Shown in pieces: positions 8,482 through 16,040 of a stretch of DNA of 31,012 nucleotides. The DNA is from JAWVZB01 sp033722375 (lineage in GTDB: Bacteria > Actinomycetota > Nitriliruptoria > Nitriliruptorales > Nitriliruptoraceae), in NCBI GenBank assembly GCA_033722375.1, contig JAWVZB010000026.1, positions 1 to 31,012 of the forward strand, in the 5' to 3' direction. A model generated the notes under the pieces. It worked only from the letters and a program-made list of their open reading frames with translations, had not been told where the DNA came from and searched no databases. The position numbers were made by a program, and so were the translations under genes. Position 1 is the first letter of the stretch; every line of letters begins with the position of its first letter.

Positions 8482-8802
8482 ATGGCGAAGTACCTGTTCG
8501 AGGGCCACCTGACGGCCGAATCCGTTCGGGGGACGATGCAGGAGGGCGGCACCGCCCGCCGCGAGGCGATCACCTCGCTCGTCGAGGCGCACGGTGGCAC
8601 CGTCGAGGCGTTCTACTACGCCTTCGGGCACACCGACGTGTACGGCATCGTCGACATGCCCGACAACGCGACCGTCGCTGCCCTGGCACTCGCGATCAGC
8701 GGGAGTGGGGTGGTGTCGGTCAGCACCACCGTGCTGATCACCCCTGAGGAGATCGACGAGGCCGCGAACATCGACGTGGACTACACGCCGCCGGGCGGCT
8801 GA
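8482..8802 (+). CDS. GYD-domain protein
   Basis: This is a 106-residue soluble protein. The ATG at 8482 follows an AGGGAGA ribosome site by about five bases, which excludes the much longer open frame upstream. The whole protein is one GYD-type ferredoxin-like alpha/beta domain: KYLFEGHLTAESVRGTMQEGG, TARREAITSLVEAHGGTVEAFYYAFG, DVYGIVDMPDNATVAALALAI, then a valine-rich strand and VLITPEE. GYD proteins are widespread in actinobacteria and have no firm biochemical role. It is divergent from the lipoprotein gene across about 147 bases, so shared regulation is possible. A weak promoter candidate (TTGACG at 8419, CAGACT at 8443, spacer 18) lies upstream. Nothing unusual is seen in the protein. Confidence 0.85.
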   Translation: MAKYLFEGHLTAESVRGTMQEGGTARREAITSLVEAHGGTVEAFYYAFGHTDVYGIVDMPDNATVAALALAISGSGVVSVSTTVLITPEEIDEAANIDVDYTPPGG

Positions 8803-8839
8803 CCTACGTCGGCTGAGGCTCGCCGGGGGCTCCGGTGGC

Positions 8840-9229
8840 TCACTGCCGCCGACGGAGCGGGTGGGTGATCGGGGTCTCGATCAGGACGATCTCGAGTCCG
8901 TCGGGGTCGTGGATCGTGGACTCGATCAGCCCCCACGGCTTCTGCTCCGGTTGCTCGTCGATGCTGACCCCGGCATCGCGGAGTTCGGCGACGGCGGCTT
9001 CGAGGTCGGGTCCCTGTAGCCACAGCCGGATCCCGTCGGTCCTCACGTCCGTCGAGCTGGACTCGGTGAGCTCGAGATACCCGCCACCGAGGAAGAACAC
9101 CACGCCCCGATGCGGCTCCTCGCCCCACTCCCGGTAGCGCACGAGCCCCAGCTGCTCCTCGTAGAACAGCAGGGACGCGCCGAAGTCGCTCGGCCGCAGC
9201 AGCATGCGGCTCTGAACCACCTGCACCAT
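8840..9229 (-). CDS. VOC/glyoxalase-fold protein
   Basis: This 129-residue protein has the vicinal oxygen chelate fold of the glyoxalase/bleomycin-resistance/dioxygenase superfamily. It shows two beta-alpha-beta-beta-beta units: the first from SRMLLRPSDFGASLLFYEEQLGL to GGGYLELTE, the second from GIRLWLQGPDLEAAVAELRDAG to IHDPDGLEIVLIE. The DPDGLEIVLIE ending is diagnostic, its Glu being a usual metal ligand. The ATG at 9229 shares its first base with the stop of the upstream HemD-family gene (TGATG), and AGAGGA lies just upstream, so this start is preferred over one 27 bases earlier. The substrate cannot be told from sequence; these proteins include lyases, isomerases and drug-binding proteins. 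Confidence 0.85.
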   Translation of the reverse strand: MVQVVQSRMLLRPSDFGASLLFYEEQLGLVRYREWGEEPHRGVVFFLGGGYLELTESSSTDVRTDGIRLWLQGPDLEAAVAELRDAGVSIDEQPEQKPWGLIESTIHDPDGLEIVLIETPITHPLRRRQ

Positions 9230-10074
9230 CAGTCGTCCTCTCGTCGCTCGGTCCACCGTCCGATCGCGCGGACCAGCTCGCCCTGGCGGTGGCGCTCCGG
9301 CTGGATCGCGATCGGCACACCCCGCTCCTCGAACACCGCGCCGGTCACGGAGCCGATCACCGCGACCGCGACCTCACGCTCCAGAGCACTGTCGAGGCGC
9401 TCGGCGACGTCGCCACCCATCTCCTCGGCGAGGGTGAACAGGTTCCTGGCAGCTCCCGGTGAGGTGAACGTGATCACGTCCAGCGCCCCGGACGCGACCG
9501 CCTCGACCAGGCTGCGGGCACGGACCTCGTCCTCCGGGAGCCTCCCCGCCACGTAGGGCGCCACCTCGACGGTGGTGAGTCCCGCTTCCGGGAGCGGGGC
9601 GAACGTGGGATCGAGCCCCACACGGGTGTCGTCACCCTGCGTGCTGCCGTGGACCTGGATGCCGACCGTCTCGCCGGTCCTGGCTCGGTTCAGGAGCCAC
9701 TCGACGACCTCGTGGTCGGTCTCGGAGTCGGTGACGTGCTCGGGGCGGAGGTCGAACGCGGCCAACCCGCCGACCGCCTTGGCGCCTCGCGCGACCAGTC
9801 GTGCTTCCGCGAGCGACCGGGTCAGTTCGTCCAGCCGGTCGTGGTCCGCGGCCACCTCGGCCAGCAGCCGCATCCCCACACCCGTCGAGGCGGCGAACCA
9901 GTCCGGCTCCGCGGAGATCAGCCTGTCGATGGCGGCGACGATGTCGTGCGTGTCCGCCGGGATGTCGGTGGTCACGAGCGGGCCCATCACCGGGATCGCA
10001 CCACGACGTTCGAGGGCAGCGGCGAGTTGCGGCGCCTTGCGGGCGCCGGTCACGCCGATCCGCAGTCCCTTCAT
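9229..10074 (-). CDS. hemD: Uroporphyrinogen-III synthase (HemD) family protein
   Basis: This 281-residue protein matches the two-lobed HemD fold. The N-terminal part reads GLRIGVTGARKAPQLAAALERRGA with MGPLVTTDIP. The second lobe ends in ALDVITFTSPGAARNLF, VAVIGSVTGAVFEERGV and IQPERHRQGELVRAIG. HemD closes hydroxymethylbilane to uroporphyrinogen III in haem, sirohaem and cobalamin synthesis. No other haem gene is nearby, so this may be a paralogue of the pathway enzyme. Related actinobacterial proteins can carry a C-terminal OmpR-type DNA-binding domain, but this one stops at the end of the HemD domain. The ATG at 10074 is chosen because the protein aligns from there; the upstream extension is basic and non-homologous. 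It is translationally coupled to the VOC gene. Confidence 0.78.
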   Translation of the reverse strand: MKGLRIGVTGARKAPQLAAALERRGAIPVMGPLVTTDIPADTHDIVAAIDRLISAEPDWFAASTGVGMRLLAEVAADHDRLDELTRSLAEARLVARGAKAVGGLAAFDLRPEHVTDSETDHEVVEWLLNRARTGETVGIQVHGSTQGDDTRVGLDPTFAPLPEAGLTTVEVAPYVAGRLPEDEVRARSLVEAVASGALDVITFTSPGAARNLFTLAEEMGGDVAERLDSALEREVAVAVIGSVTGAVFEERGVPIAIQPERHRQGELVRAIGRWTERREDD

Positions 10075-10123
10075 CGCCTCAAGCGGAGCGGTGCGGGGCC
10101 TTCCGCGCAACTTGGCACAGGAG

Positions 10124-10129
10124 TAGGGT
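10124..10129 (+). promoter_or_regulatory. Candidate -10 element TAGGGT upstream of the amidase
   Basis: TAGGGT sits in the 185-base gap between the divergent HemD-family and amidase genes. A weak TTCCGC hexamer at 10101 is spaced by 17 bases. The predicted transcript start falls at or near the ATG at 10138, so that ATG would be leaderless. The amidase GTG would then be about 120 bases into the message. Confidence 0.35.
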
Positions 10130-10137
10130 GCGAAGGC

Positions 10138-10263
10138 ATGGGGACGGGCACGTGCGGTGGCCCGGGCGGAGCAGGCGAAGCGGGAACTCGCAGGTTCCAC
10201 CCGTGCGTTGACCGGTCGGGGCCGACCCCCTCGATCGCTCGCCCCACGGGGGAACGCACGTGA
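10138..10263 (+). CDS. Possible 41-residue upstream (leader) ORF coupled to the amidase
   Basis: An ATG lies eight bases after the TAGGGT hexamer and opens a 41-codon frame. It ends in TGA exactly over the GTG start of the amidase (GTGA, 4-base overlap). The peptide is Gly- and Arg-rich with two Cys and has no signal peptide or known domain. The start position and the coupled ending are the only support. A chance frame in GC-rich DNA is quite possible. Confidence 0.25.
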   Translation: MGTGTCGGPGGAGEAGTRRFHPCVDRSGPTPSIARPTGERT

Positions 10264-12413
10264 CCACTTCACCGACCCATCCCAGGACCGCTGCCACGAC
10301 GCGACTGGCCGTCGTGCTCGCACTGGTCGTCGGGCTCTTGAGTGCGACCGCGTTCACCTCCGAGGCGGTGACCGTGCCCGAGACCCTCTACCACGAGCAG
10401 CCGGTCACGGCCGGGGTCGTGGAGCCCGGTTTCCCGATCGATCACGTCGGGGTGGTCTTCGAACTCCCTCATGACGCTGACCACGGGCACGACCACGGGG
10501 CGGACGACCTCCACGAGGGAACCGAGGGGCTGGCCGTGCGGTTCCGTCACGACGGTGTCTGGGGACCGTGGCAGCAGATGATCGAGGACGGCGCCCAGGC
10601 CGAGGGGCAGTGGACCGGCGCGCTCGTCTCCGGCGGCGACGCTGACGCCTACCAGGTGCGGGGCGTGCCGGCCTTCGCGCTGAAGGCGCGGGCCGCCGCA
10701 CTGAACACGACCGACGGCCCCGAGCGGGTCATCGGATTCCGGCCTGCCGGCAGTGCCGACGCGGTCACGACCTGCAAGTCCCGCTCCGATTGGGGTGCCG
10801 ACGAGTCGCTGCGAACCGACAACCGCAGCTACGCCCCGATCCAGATCATGACGGTGCACCACACCGCCACCCAGAACGACGACCCCGACCCCGACACCCG
10901 CGTTCGGGCGATCTACGAGTACCACACGCAGACCAACGGCTGGGACGACATCGGCTACCAGGCGCTGATCAGCGAGGACGGCACGGTCTACGAGGGCCGC
11001 TGGTCGGGGAGCGACAGCCCGTCCTGCCTGAACAGCGGTGGAACCGGCTGGGAGTTCGGCCACTACGGCACTGCGGCGAACGCCGAGATGGTGACCGGTG
11101 CGCACACCGGCGGCTACAACACCGGCAACTACGGTGTGGCGCTGCTCGGCACCTTCACCGACGTCATGCCGAAGCAGGGCGCGCGGGATGCACTGGTCGA
11201 GTACCTCGCCGAGCTCGCAGATCGGCACGGCCTCGACCCCGAGGGAACGGTCGACTACGACAACGGTGTCAACGCCAAGACCACCGACACGATCAACGGC
11301 CACCGCGACTTCACGTCCACCAAGTGCCCAGGGGGGCTCCTCTACGAGGATCTCCCCAACATCCGCACCGACGTCACCGCGGCGATGAGCGCGAACAGGG
11401 CGCCAGTGGTGACCATCACGTCGCCGGCAGACGCCGACAGCTACACCGTCGAGGAGACGAGTGCCGGGGCAGGGGCCACCTTGACCTTCGCCGCCGACGC
11501 CACCGACGAGGACGCGACCCTCGGCTGGCAGTGGACGGACGCCGCCGACGCCACCGTTGCGACCAGCGCCTCCTTCGAGGCCACGCTCGCCGTCGGTGAG
11601 TACACCTACACCGCCACCGCCACCGACACGGAAGGGCTGAGCGGCAGCGACAGCATCACCGTGCAGGTGGTGGAGCAAGGCACCACCACCACCGTCGATG
11701 ACGTCGCCTCCGGTGAACAGTCGGTCGCCGGCACCGTCTCCGGCACCTACCTCGACACCGTCGCTGACGACGAACTGGCAGAGACCCTCACCGAGGTCGA
11801 GGACGGCGGCCGACCCTCGCGGCGGACGTCCTACCTCGAACACGTCTGGACGGTTCCGGTCACCGGCGGCGACACGGTCACCCTGTTCGTGGACGCCAGT
11901 GCCACGAGCTCCGACGACGGGGACGACTTCGCGTTCGCCTACTCGGTCGACGGCGGCGCGACCTACGAGCCGGTGCTGACAGTTCCCGCCGGCGGGTCCG
12001 GCACCTATTCGGCCAGCCTCGACCCCGCAACCAGCGGCACGGTCCACGTGCGAGTGGTCGACACCAACCGCACCCAGGGGGCACGGACGCTCGACAGCAT
12101 CGCCGTCGACCACCTCTTCATCAGGTCCGAGTCCGGCGCGACATCCGCACCGGAGGCCCCGAGCACGATCACGTTGGAAGCCAGCGGCTACAAGGTGCGG
12201 GGTGTCCACCACGTCGACCTGACCTGGAGCGGGGCGGGCACGGTCAACGTCTATCGCGGCGAAACCCGGGTCGCCTCGGATGTGTCGGGCTCGACCTACA
12301 CCGACCACATCGACGCCAAGGGGTCGGGCACCTACACCCACAAGGTCTGCGAGGTCGACAGCTCCGGAGCCGAGACCGGCGTCTGCTCCAACGAGACCAC
12401 GACCACCTTCTGA
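10260..12413 (+). CDS. Secreted N-acetylmuramoyl-L-alanine amidase (PGRP/Amidase_2) with C-terminal beta modules
   Basis: This 717-residue exported protein starts at a GTG preceded by GGGGGA. Residues 1-36 are a signal peptide (hydrophobic core from about 16). The next region, to about 160, is a beta module with GVWGPWQQM as in actinobacterial PGRP proteins. It holds an unusual His/Asp-rich loop at about 71-86. The catalytic domain runs from about 170 to 380, with zinc ligands expected at His200 (VHHTA), His348 (GHRDF) and Cys356 (TKCPGG); it cleaves the lactyl-amide bond in peptidoglycan. An Ig/PKD-like module (about 383-475), a jelly-roll-like beta module (about 478-625) and an FN3-like module ending the protein probably bind wall or partner polymers. 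No transmembrane anchor or sortase signal is seen. Confidence 0.88.
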   Translation: MTTSPTHPRTAATTRLAVVLALVVGLLSATAFTSEAVTVPETLYHEQPVTAGVVEPGFPIDHVGVVFELPHDADHGHDHGADDLHEGTEGLAVRFRHDGVWGPWQQMIEDGAQAEGQWTGALVSGGDADAYQVRGVPAFALKARAAALNTTDGPERVIGFRPAGSADAVTTCKSRSDWGADESLRTDNRSYAPIQIMTVHHTATQNDDPDPDTRVRAIYEYHTQTNGWDDIGYQALISEDGTVYEGRWSGSDSPSCLNSGGTGWEFGHYGTAANAEMVTGAHTGGYNTGNYGVALLGTFTDVMPKQGARDALVEYLAELADRHGLDPEGTVDYDNGVNAKTTDTINGHRDFTSTKCPGGLLYEDLPNIRTDVTAAMSANRAPVVTITSPADADSYTVEETSAGAGATLTFAADATDEDATLGWQWTDAADATVATSASFEATLAVGEYTYTATATDTEGLSGSDSITVQVVEQGTTTTVDDVASGEQSVAGTVSGTYLDTVADDELAETLTEVEDGGRPSRRTSYLEHVWTVPVTGGDTVTLFVDASATSSDDGDDFAFAYSVDGGATYEPVLTVPAGGSGTYSASLDPATSGTVHVRVVDTNRTQGARTLDSIAVDHLFIRSESGATSAPEAPSTITLEASGYKVRGVHHVDLTWSGAGTVNVYRGETRVASDVSGSTYTDHIDAKGSGTYTHKVCEVDSSGAETGVCSNETTTTF

Positions 12414-12415
12414 CC

Positions 12416-12437
12416 CCCCGCCCTCTGCGGTGCGGGG
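12416..12437 (+). terminator. Possible GC hairpin after the amidase gene
   Basis: CCCCGC and GCGGGG form a 6-bp stem around a 10-base loop, two bases after the stop codon. There is no T-run after it, so termination is plausible but unproven. Confidence 0.35.
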
Positions 12438-12486
12438 CGTGGCCGAGCGGCGGGGGTCGGGGCGCCTCGCCTCAGGAGGAGCGCCG

Positions 12487-12492
12487 TACGGT
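12487..12492 (+). promoter_or_regulatory. Candidate -10 element TACGGT giving a leaderless start
   Basis: TACGGT is separated by six bases from the ATG at 12499, so transcription would start on or next to the A of the start codon. The GGAGGA at 12476-12481 is about 17 bases from the ATG, too far for normal ribosome binding. Leaderless mRNAs are common in actinobacteria. No clear -35 is present. Confidence 0.4.
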
Positions 12493-12498
12493 CGTTGC

Positions 12499-13557
12499 AT
12501 GACGAACGAAAACGCCAACACGTACCTCGAAGACCGCTTCGAGCGGAACACCGACTACATCGAGGACCGCATCCTCGACGACCCGGACGCGGACTGGCCG
12601 GTCGAGGCGGGGCGCTACCGGCTGGTGGTCGCGCGGGCCTGCCCGTGGGCCAACCGCGCCATCATCGTGCGGCGACTCCTCGGTCTCGAGGACGCCCTGT
12701 CGATGGGCGTCGCCGGCCCCACCCACGACTGGCGGTCGTGGACCTTCGACCTCGACCCCGGCGGTGTCGACCCCGTCCTCGGGATCGAACGACTACGGCA
12801 GGCGTACCTCGAACGCTTCCCCGGCTACGACGACGGCGACCGCGGCATCACCGTGCCTGCGATCGTGGACGTCCCGTCAGGTCAGGTCGTCACGAACGAC
12901 TTCCCGCAGATGACGCTCGACCTGGGAAGCGAGTGGACGCGGTTCCACCGTGAGGGGGCACCCGATCTCTATCCCGAACCGCTGCGCGACGAGATCGACG
13001 CGGTGATCGAGGCCGTCTACCACGACGTCAACGACGGCGTCTACCAAGCGGGGTTCGCGGCGACCCAGGAGGCGTACGAGGACGCCTACGACCGGCTCTT
13101 CGACCGGCTCGACTGGCTCGAGGAGCGACTCACGGATCAGCGCTACCTGGTTGGCGACCATCTCACGGAGGCCGACGTACGCCTCTTCACCACGCTCGTG
13201 CGGTTCGACGCGGTCTACCACAACCACTTCCGCTGCAACCGCAACAAGCTCACGGAGATGCCGGCGCTGTGGGCCTACGCGCGTGACCTGTTCCAGACGT
13301 CCGGGTTCGGCGACACGATCGACTTCGTGCAGATCAAGCAGCACTACTACCTCGTGCACACCGACCTGAACCCGTCCGGAGTCGTTCCCAAGGGTCCCGA
13401 CGTCAGGGACTGGGCCGAACCCCACGGACGCGAGCAACTCCGTGGGTCACCGTTCGGTGAAGGGAGCCCGCCCCCACCGCCGCCCGAGGACGAGCGGGTC
13501 CCTCCGACGAACAACCCGGCGCTGCCGCTGATCGACGACCTCGCGGCCGCCGCCTGA
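12499..13557 (+). CDS. Glutathionyl-hydroquinone reductase/omega-class GST-like protein (YqjG/ECM4 family)
   Basis: This 352-residue cytoplasmic protein has an N-terminal thioredoxin-like domain with RYRLVVARACPWANRAIIVRRL. Cys48 in the CPWA motif is the catalytic thiol of xenobiotic reductases of this family. VTNDFPQMTLDL at the end of that domain is the usual thiol-binding segment. The C-terminal all-helical domain includes YLVGDHLTEADVRLFTTLVRFDAVYHNHFRCN, a hallmark of the family. It closes with INFVQIKQHYY-like sequence (here IDFVQIKQHYY) and NPSGVVPKGP. Known members reduce glutathionyl-hydroquinones. Actinobacteria usually lack glutathione, so mycothiol or another thiol may be used. 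A Pro-rich tail of about 45 residues follows. The ATG at 12499 is set by family alignment and the leaderless promoter. Confidence 0.88.
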   Translation: MTNENANTYLEDRFERNTDYIEDRILDDPDADWPVEAGRYRLVVARACPWANRAIIVRRLLGLEDALSMGVAGPTHDWRSWTFDLDPGGVDPVLGIERLRQAYLERFPGYDDGDRGITVPAIVDVPSGQVVTNDFPQMTLDLGSEWTRFHREGAPDLYPEPLRDEIDAVIEAVYHDVNDGVYQAGFAATQEAYEDAYDRLFDRLDWLEERLTDQRYLVGDHLTEADVRLFTTLVRFDAVYHNHFRCNRNKLTEMPALWAYARDLFQTSGFGDTIDFVQIKQHYYLVHTDLNPSGVVPKGPDVRDWAEPHGREQLRGSPFGEGSPPPPPPEDERVPPTNNPALPLIDDLAAAA

Positions 13558-13559
13558 CC

Positions 13560-14021
13560 TCAGACCTCGAGTGCAGGCTTGCCGGCTCTCTCCAGGTGGC
13601 GCTTCAGACGCCGCATCGAGCGCCGGAGCTGCATCCTCACCATCGCGATGACGATCCCGTCCGCGAGGATGCCGAACACCCCGCCGAGACCCGGCTCCGC
13701 GTCCATGTGCCAGGTGAAGAGCGTCCCGCCCGGCACCTCCTCGAAGACGTAGCTGCCGGTCGCCGGGAAGGGCGTCGAGGTCGTCAGGGTCGATCGGTGC
13801 GGGGCGTCGACCTGGGTCATCACCGCATCCGCGTGGATGGTCCGTCCGACCATCTTCGCGGTGGAGCGGATCGTGACCCCGGGGGCGAGCTCGTGCGCGT
13901 CGACCAGTTCCTGATGGACGAACATCGGGTTCCATCGGGGGGTGTTGCCCACGTCCTCGAGGAAGTCCCAGACCTCCTGGCGCGGACGGGCGATGACGAT
14001 GCTCTCGGTGACGGTCGGCAT
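13560..14021 (-). CDS. SRPBCC-family (polyketide cyclase/dehydrase-like) protein
   Basis: This 153-residue protein has the START/Bet v 1-like helix-grip fold. The opening is TESIVIARPRQEVWDFLEDVGNTPRWNP, the standard first strand, helix and Trp-containing turn. Central strands follow (STLTTSTPFPATGSYVFEEVPGGTLFTWHMDAEPG), then a long amphipathic C-terminal helix (MQLRRSMRRLKRHLERAG). The ATG at 14021 has a strong AAGGAGG seven bases upstream, which decides it over a start eight codons earlier. Such proteins bind hydrophobic ligands in an internal cavity; the ligand here is unknown. Its stop lies two bases from the convergent reductase stop, and 101 bases separate it from the upstream CBS gene. 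Confidence 0.85.
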   Translation of the reverse strand: MPTVTESIVIARPRQEVWDFLEDVGNTPRWNPMFVHQELVDAHELAPGVTIRSTAKMVGRTIHADAVMTQVDAPHRSTLTTSTPFPATGSYVFEEVPGGTLFTWHMDAEPGLGGVFGILADGIVIAMVRMQLRRSMRRLKRHLERAGKPALEV

Positions 14022-14122
14022 GACGGGTCCTCCTTCTCGTCGCACGGAGGATCCCAGGTCGCCGTTCCGGAAGCGTTACGAGCCGCGCCCGGCTCCGGAC
14101 AGCACCCGGTGGCGCTGAGAGC

Positions 14123-14566
14123 TCAGTAGCTCGAGCCGGTGACGTACTCCTCGAGGTTGGTCGCCTTGACCTCGAGCTCGTCGATCCGCGACTTCACCAC
14201 GTCCCCGATCGACACGATCCCCACCAGCACGTCGTTGTCGACCACGGGCATGTGCCGGAAGCGGCTCGAAGTCATGGTGGCCATGATCTCGTCGGCGCTG
14301 TGCTCCCGTCCGCAGGTGGAGACCGGGCTACTCATCACCGACGAGACCGATTCGTCGAGTACCTCGGAGCCAGTCCGAGCGAGCGCGCGCACGATGTCAC
14401 GCTCCGACAGCATCCCGTCGACGTGATTGCCGTCAGGTGACACGACGACCGCGCCGATGCTGTGCTCGGCCAGAGTCGCCAACGCCTCGTGGAGGTCGGC
14501 GTCGGGCCTGATCGTCACGACGTCGCTGCCCTTCGAGTCGAGGATCTCTCCGACACGCCTGGTCAC
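14123..14566 (-). CDS. Paired CBS-domain protein
   Basis: This 147-residue stand-alone CBS pair starts at a GTG with AGGAG seven bases upstream. CBS1 reads VTIRPDADLHEALATLAEHSIGAVVVSPDGNHVDGMLSERDIVRAL. CBS2 runs from VSSVMSSPVSTCGREHSADEIMATM to FRHMPVVDNDVLVGIVSIGDVVKSRIDEL. Tandem CBS domains form a cleft that binds adenine nucleotides or related ligands and report energy or redox state to a partner. No enzyme domain is fused. The C-terminal helix (DELEVKATNLEEYVTGSSY) matches the usual ending of small actinobacterial and proteobacterial CBS proteins. It may be co-transcribed with the downstream SRPBCC gene, though the 101-base gap could hold a separate promoter. Confidence 0.9.
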   Translation of the reverse strand: MTRRVGEILDSKGSDVVTIRPDADLHEALATLAEHSIGAVVVSPDGNHVDGMLSERDIVRALARTGSEVLDESVSSVMSSPVSTCGREHSADEIMATMTSSRFRHMPVVDNDVLVGIVSIGDVVKSRIDELEVKATNLEEYVTGSSY

Positions 14567-14590
14567 CGCGAACTCCTGTCACCCGATGTT

Positions 14591-14620
14591 CCCCTACAGC
14601 CTGCCACGTCGGCCTGTCAT
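14591..14620 (-). promoter_or_regulatory. Candidate promoter of the CBS gene
   Basis: On the minus strand ATGACA (14620-14615) and TAGGGG (14596-14591) are separated by 18 bases, about 25 bases before the GTG start. The -35 matches TTGACA at five of six positions; the -10 is weak. Confidence 0.35.
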
Positions 14621-14780
14621 CTGCTGGGACGCGTGGACACGGCAGATGGCCACGACCACGCCATCGCCCACCACCGGATGGCCAACGGCCGGCTGGTGGA
14701 GGCCCGGTCGGACCCCCGGGGGGCGTATCCGTCGTGCACGGTGGCGGCATCCTCTGGTGCGACCCTGAGGGAGGCAAGCC

Positions 14781-15086
14781 ATGGCACGCGCGACGGAACA
14801 GGCCAGCTCTCGGTTCCTCGACGACTACGTCGGGATGAAGGTGGAGGCCAGCGACGGTCCAGCAGGCAAGGTCACCAAGGACACCTACGAGACCGACAAG
14901 GAGCACTTGGTCGTCAAGCCTTCGCTCCTCGGCAAGAAGTACGAGGTGGCCGGTGACGCGATCATCGCGGTCGAAGACGGCGTGGTCCGCCTCGGGTTGA
15001 CCAAGGATGAGCTGCGGTCGCAGCCGCGCTTCCGTAACCGGCGTGGCAGCGGCGGCGGCGCGAACGACCGCGTCATCCCGATCTGA
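14781..15086 (+). CDS. Small PRC-barrel-like protein
   Basis: This 101-residue soluble protein starts at ATG 14781 with AGGGAGG about eight bases upstream. The core FLDDYVGMKVEASDGPAGKVTKDTYETDKEHLVVKPSLLGKKYEVAGDAIIAVEDGVVRLGLTKDEL resembles the short beta-barrel of PRC-like/DUF2171-type proteins. These have a YVG-MKV opening strand and a central strand ending in LVV. A basic Arg/Gly-rich tail of about 20 residues follows (RNRRGSGGG). Stand-alone proteins of this kind are often linked to general stress, but their mechanism is not known. The gene stands alone on the plus strand between the divergent CBS gene and the MBL gene 88 bases downstream. Confidence 0.7.
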   Translation: MARATEQASSRFLDDYVGMKVEASDGPAGKVTKDTYETDKEHLVVKPSLLGKKYEVAGDAIIAVEDGVVRLGLTKDELRSQPRFRNRRGSGGGANDRVIPI

Positions 15087-15145
15087 CCGGCCGTCGCTGA
15101 CGAGCAAGGGCAACGACGCAGCCCGAGCTGTGCCCGCCTATCGTT

Positions 15146-15168
15146 CCTGGGTGTCCCAACCCAGGAGG
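15146..15168 (+). promoter_or_regulatory. Hairpin overlapping the ribosome-binding site of the MBL gene
   Basis: CCTGGGT (15146-15152) pairs perfectly with ACCCAGG (15159-15165) around a 6-base loop. The right arm takes in the first three bases of the AGGAGG Shine-Dalgarno sequence (15163-15168) used by the GTG at 15175. If the whole hairpin is transcribed it would mask the ribosome site. A possible -10 (TATCGT, 15139-15144) would start RNA inside the left arm, so the hairpin forms only in transcripts begun further upstream, such as read-through from the PRC gene. Confidence 0.35.
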
Positions 15169-15174
15169 TACGGC

Positions 15175-15933
15175 GTGCAGACCAACGTCGTGCAGATCGC
15201 CGACGGGGTTCACCTCGTGCACGGTTCCCACACCAACTTCGTGATCCTCGAGGAGGACGGAGCGGTCACGCTGGTCGACACCGGCTACCCCGGAGATCGG
15301 GGATTGCTCGAGTCGGCACTGCGAGCGACCGGGCACTCGCTCGCGGATGTCGAGGCCGTGGTGTTGACGCACGGCCACGTCGATCATCTCGGTTCCGCGG
15401 AGTGGCTGCGGCGCCAGCACGGCGTGCCCGTACAGGCCCATTCCAGTGAGCATCCCAACGCCCGGGGTGAGGTCAGCGAAGTCATCAGCGAGCTCGAGCT
15501 CTTCAAGCGGATCTGGCAGCCGAACGTGTTCCGCTTCACCCTCAACGCGGTCCGGAACGGGGCGTTGAGCTTCGAGCACGTCAGCGACCTGCAGGCGCTG
15601 TCTGAAGGCCAGCCTGCCGACCTGCCCGGCAACCCCGTCCCGATCCACACCCCAGGGCACACGAGCGGCCACGTGGGCCTGCACCTCCCTGATCGGGGGG
15701 CGCTGCTGAGCGGTGACGCGCTGATCACCGTGGACGTGTGGAACCACGCCGACACGGGTCCGCAACTGATCCGTCCACAGTTCAACACCGACCACAGTCA
15801 AGCTGCCGCCTCGCTCGGAGCTCTGGCCGAACTCGACGCCGAGGTGGTGATCCCCGGCCACGGGGATCCATACCACGGCAGTCCCGCCGAGGCCGTGGAG
15901 GTTGCCCTGGCCAGACATCACGGCGGGCCGTAG
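15175..15933 (+). CDS. Metallo-beta-lactamase-fold hydrolase
   Basis: This 252-residue protein starts at GTG 15175, six bases after a perfect AGGAGG. The metal-binding set of the MBL fold is complete. It has THGHVDH with His66, His68, Asp70 and His71, then the His of TPGHTSGH, the Asp of LLSGDALI, and the His of VIPGHGDP. The first strands (GVHLVHGSHTNFVILEEDGAVTLVDTGYPGD) match the hydroxyacylglutathione hydrolase-like/quorum-lactonase-like branch. It is predicted to be cytoplasmic, with a dinuclear zinc or iron site. The substrate is unknown; a thioester or lactone is typical. There is no rhodanese or sulfur-dioxygenase fusion. Confidence 0.88.
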   Translation: MQTNVVQIADGVHLVHGSHTNFVILEEDGAVTLVDTGYPGDRGLLESALRATGHSLADVEAVVLTHGHVDHLGSAEWLRRQHGVPVQAHSSEHPNARGEVSEVISELELFKRIWQPNVFRFTLNAVRNGALSFEHVSDLQALSEGQPADLPGNPVPIHTPGHTSGHVGLHLPDRGALLSGDALITVDVWNHADTGPQLIRPQFNTDHSQAAASLGALAELDAEVVIPGHGDPYHGSPAEAVEVALARHHGGP

Positions 15934-16040
15934 CCGTTCCGACCGTTCGCAGCGGGTCGGGCACGTCGATTGTGTCGGTCGCTACCGTTGCCCGCGCGGC
16001 GTCGCGCCGTTCCGTGGCGGCCATGTCTTGGAGTCCGGTG

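Noticed and set aside
8335..8631. N-terminal extension of the Lipoprotein_15-type gene to 8631
   Set aside because: The extension would hide a typical lipoprotein signal beginning at 8334 and overlaps the GYD gene on the other strand.
14705..14727. Run of C then G around 14712-14722 resembling a palindrome before the PRC gene
   Set aside because: A simple C/G homopolymer pair with no loop; no convincing promoter or terminator around it.
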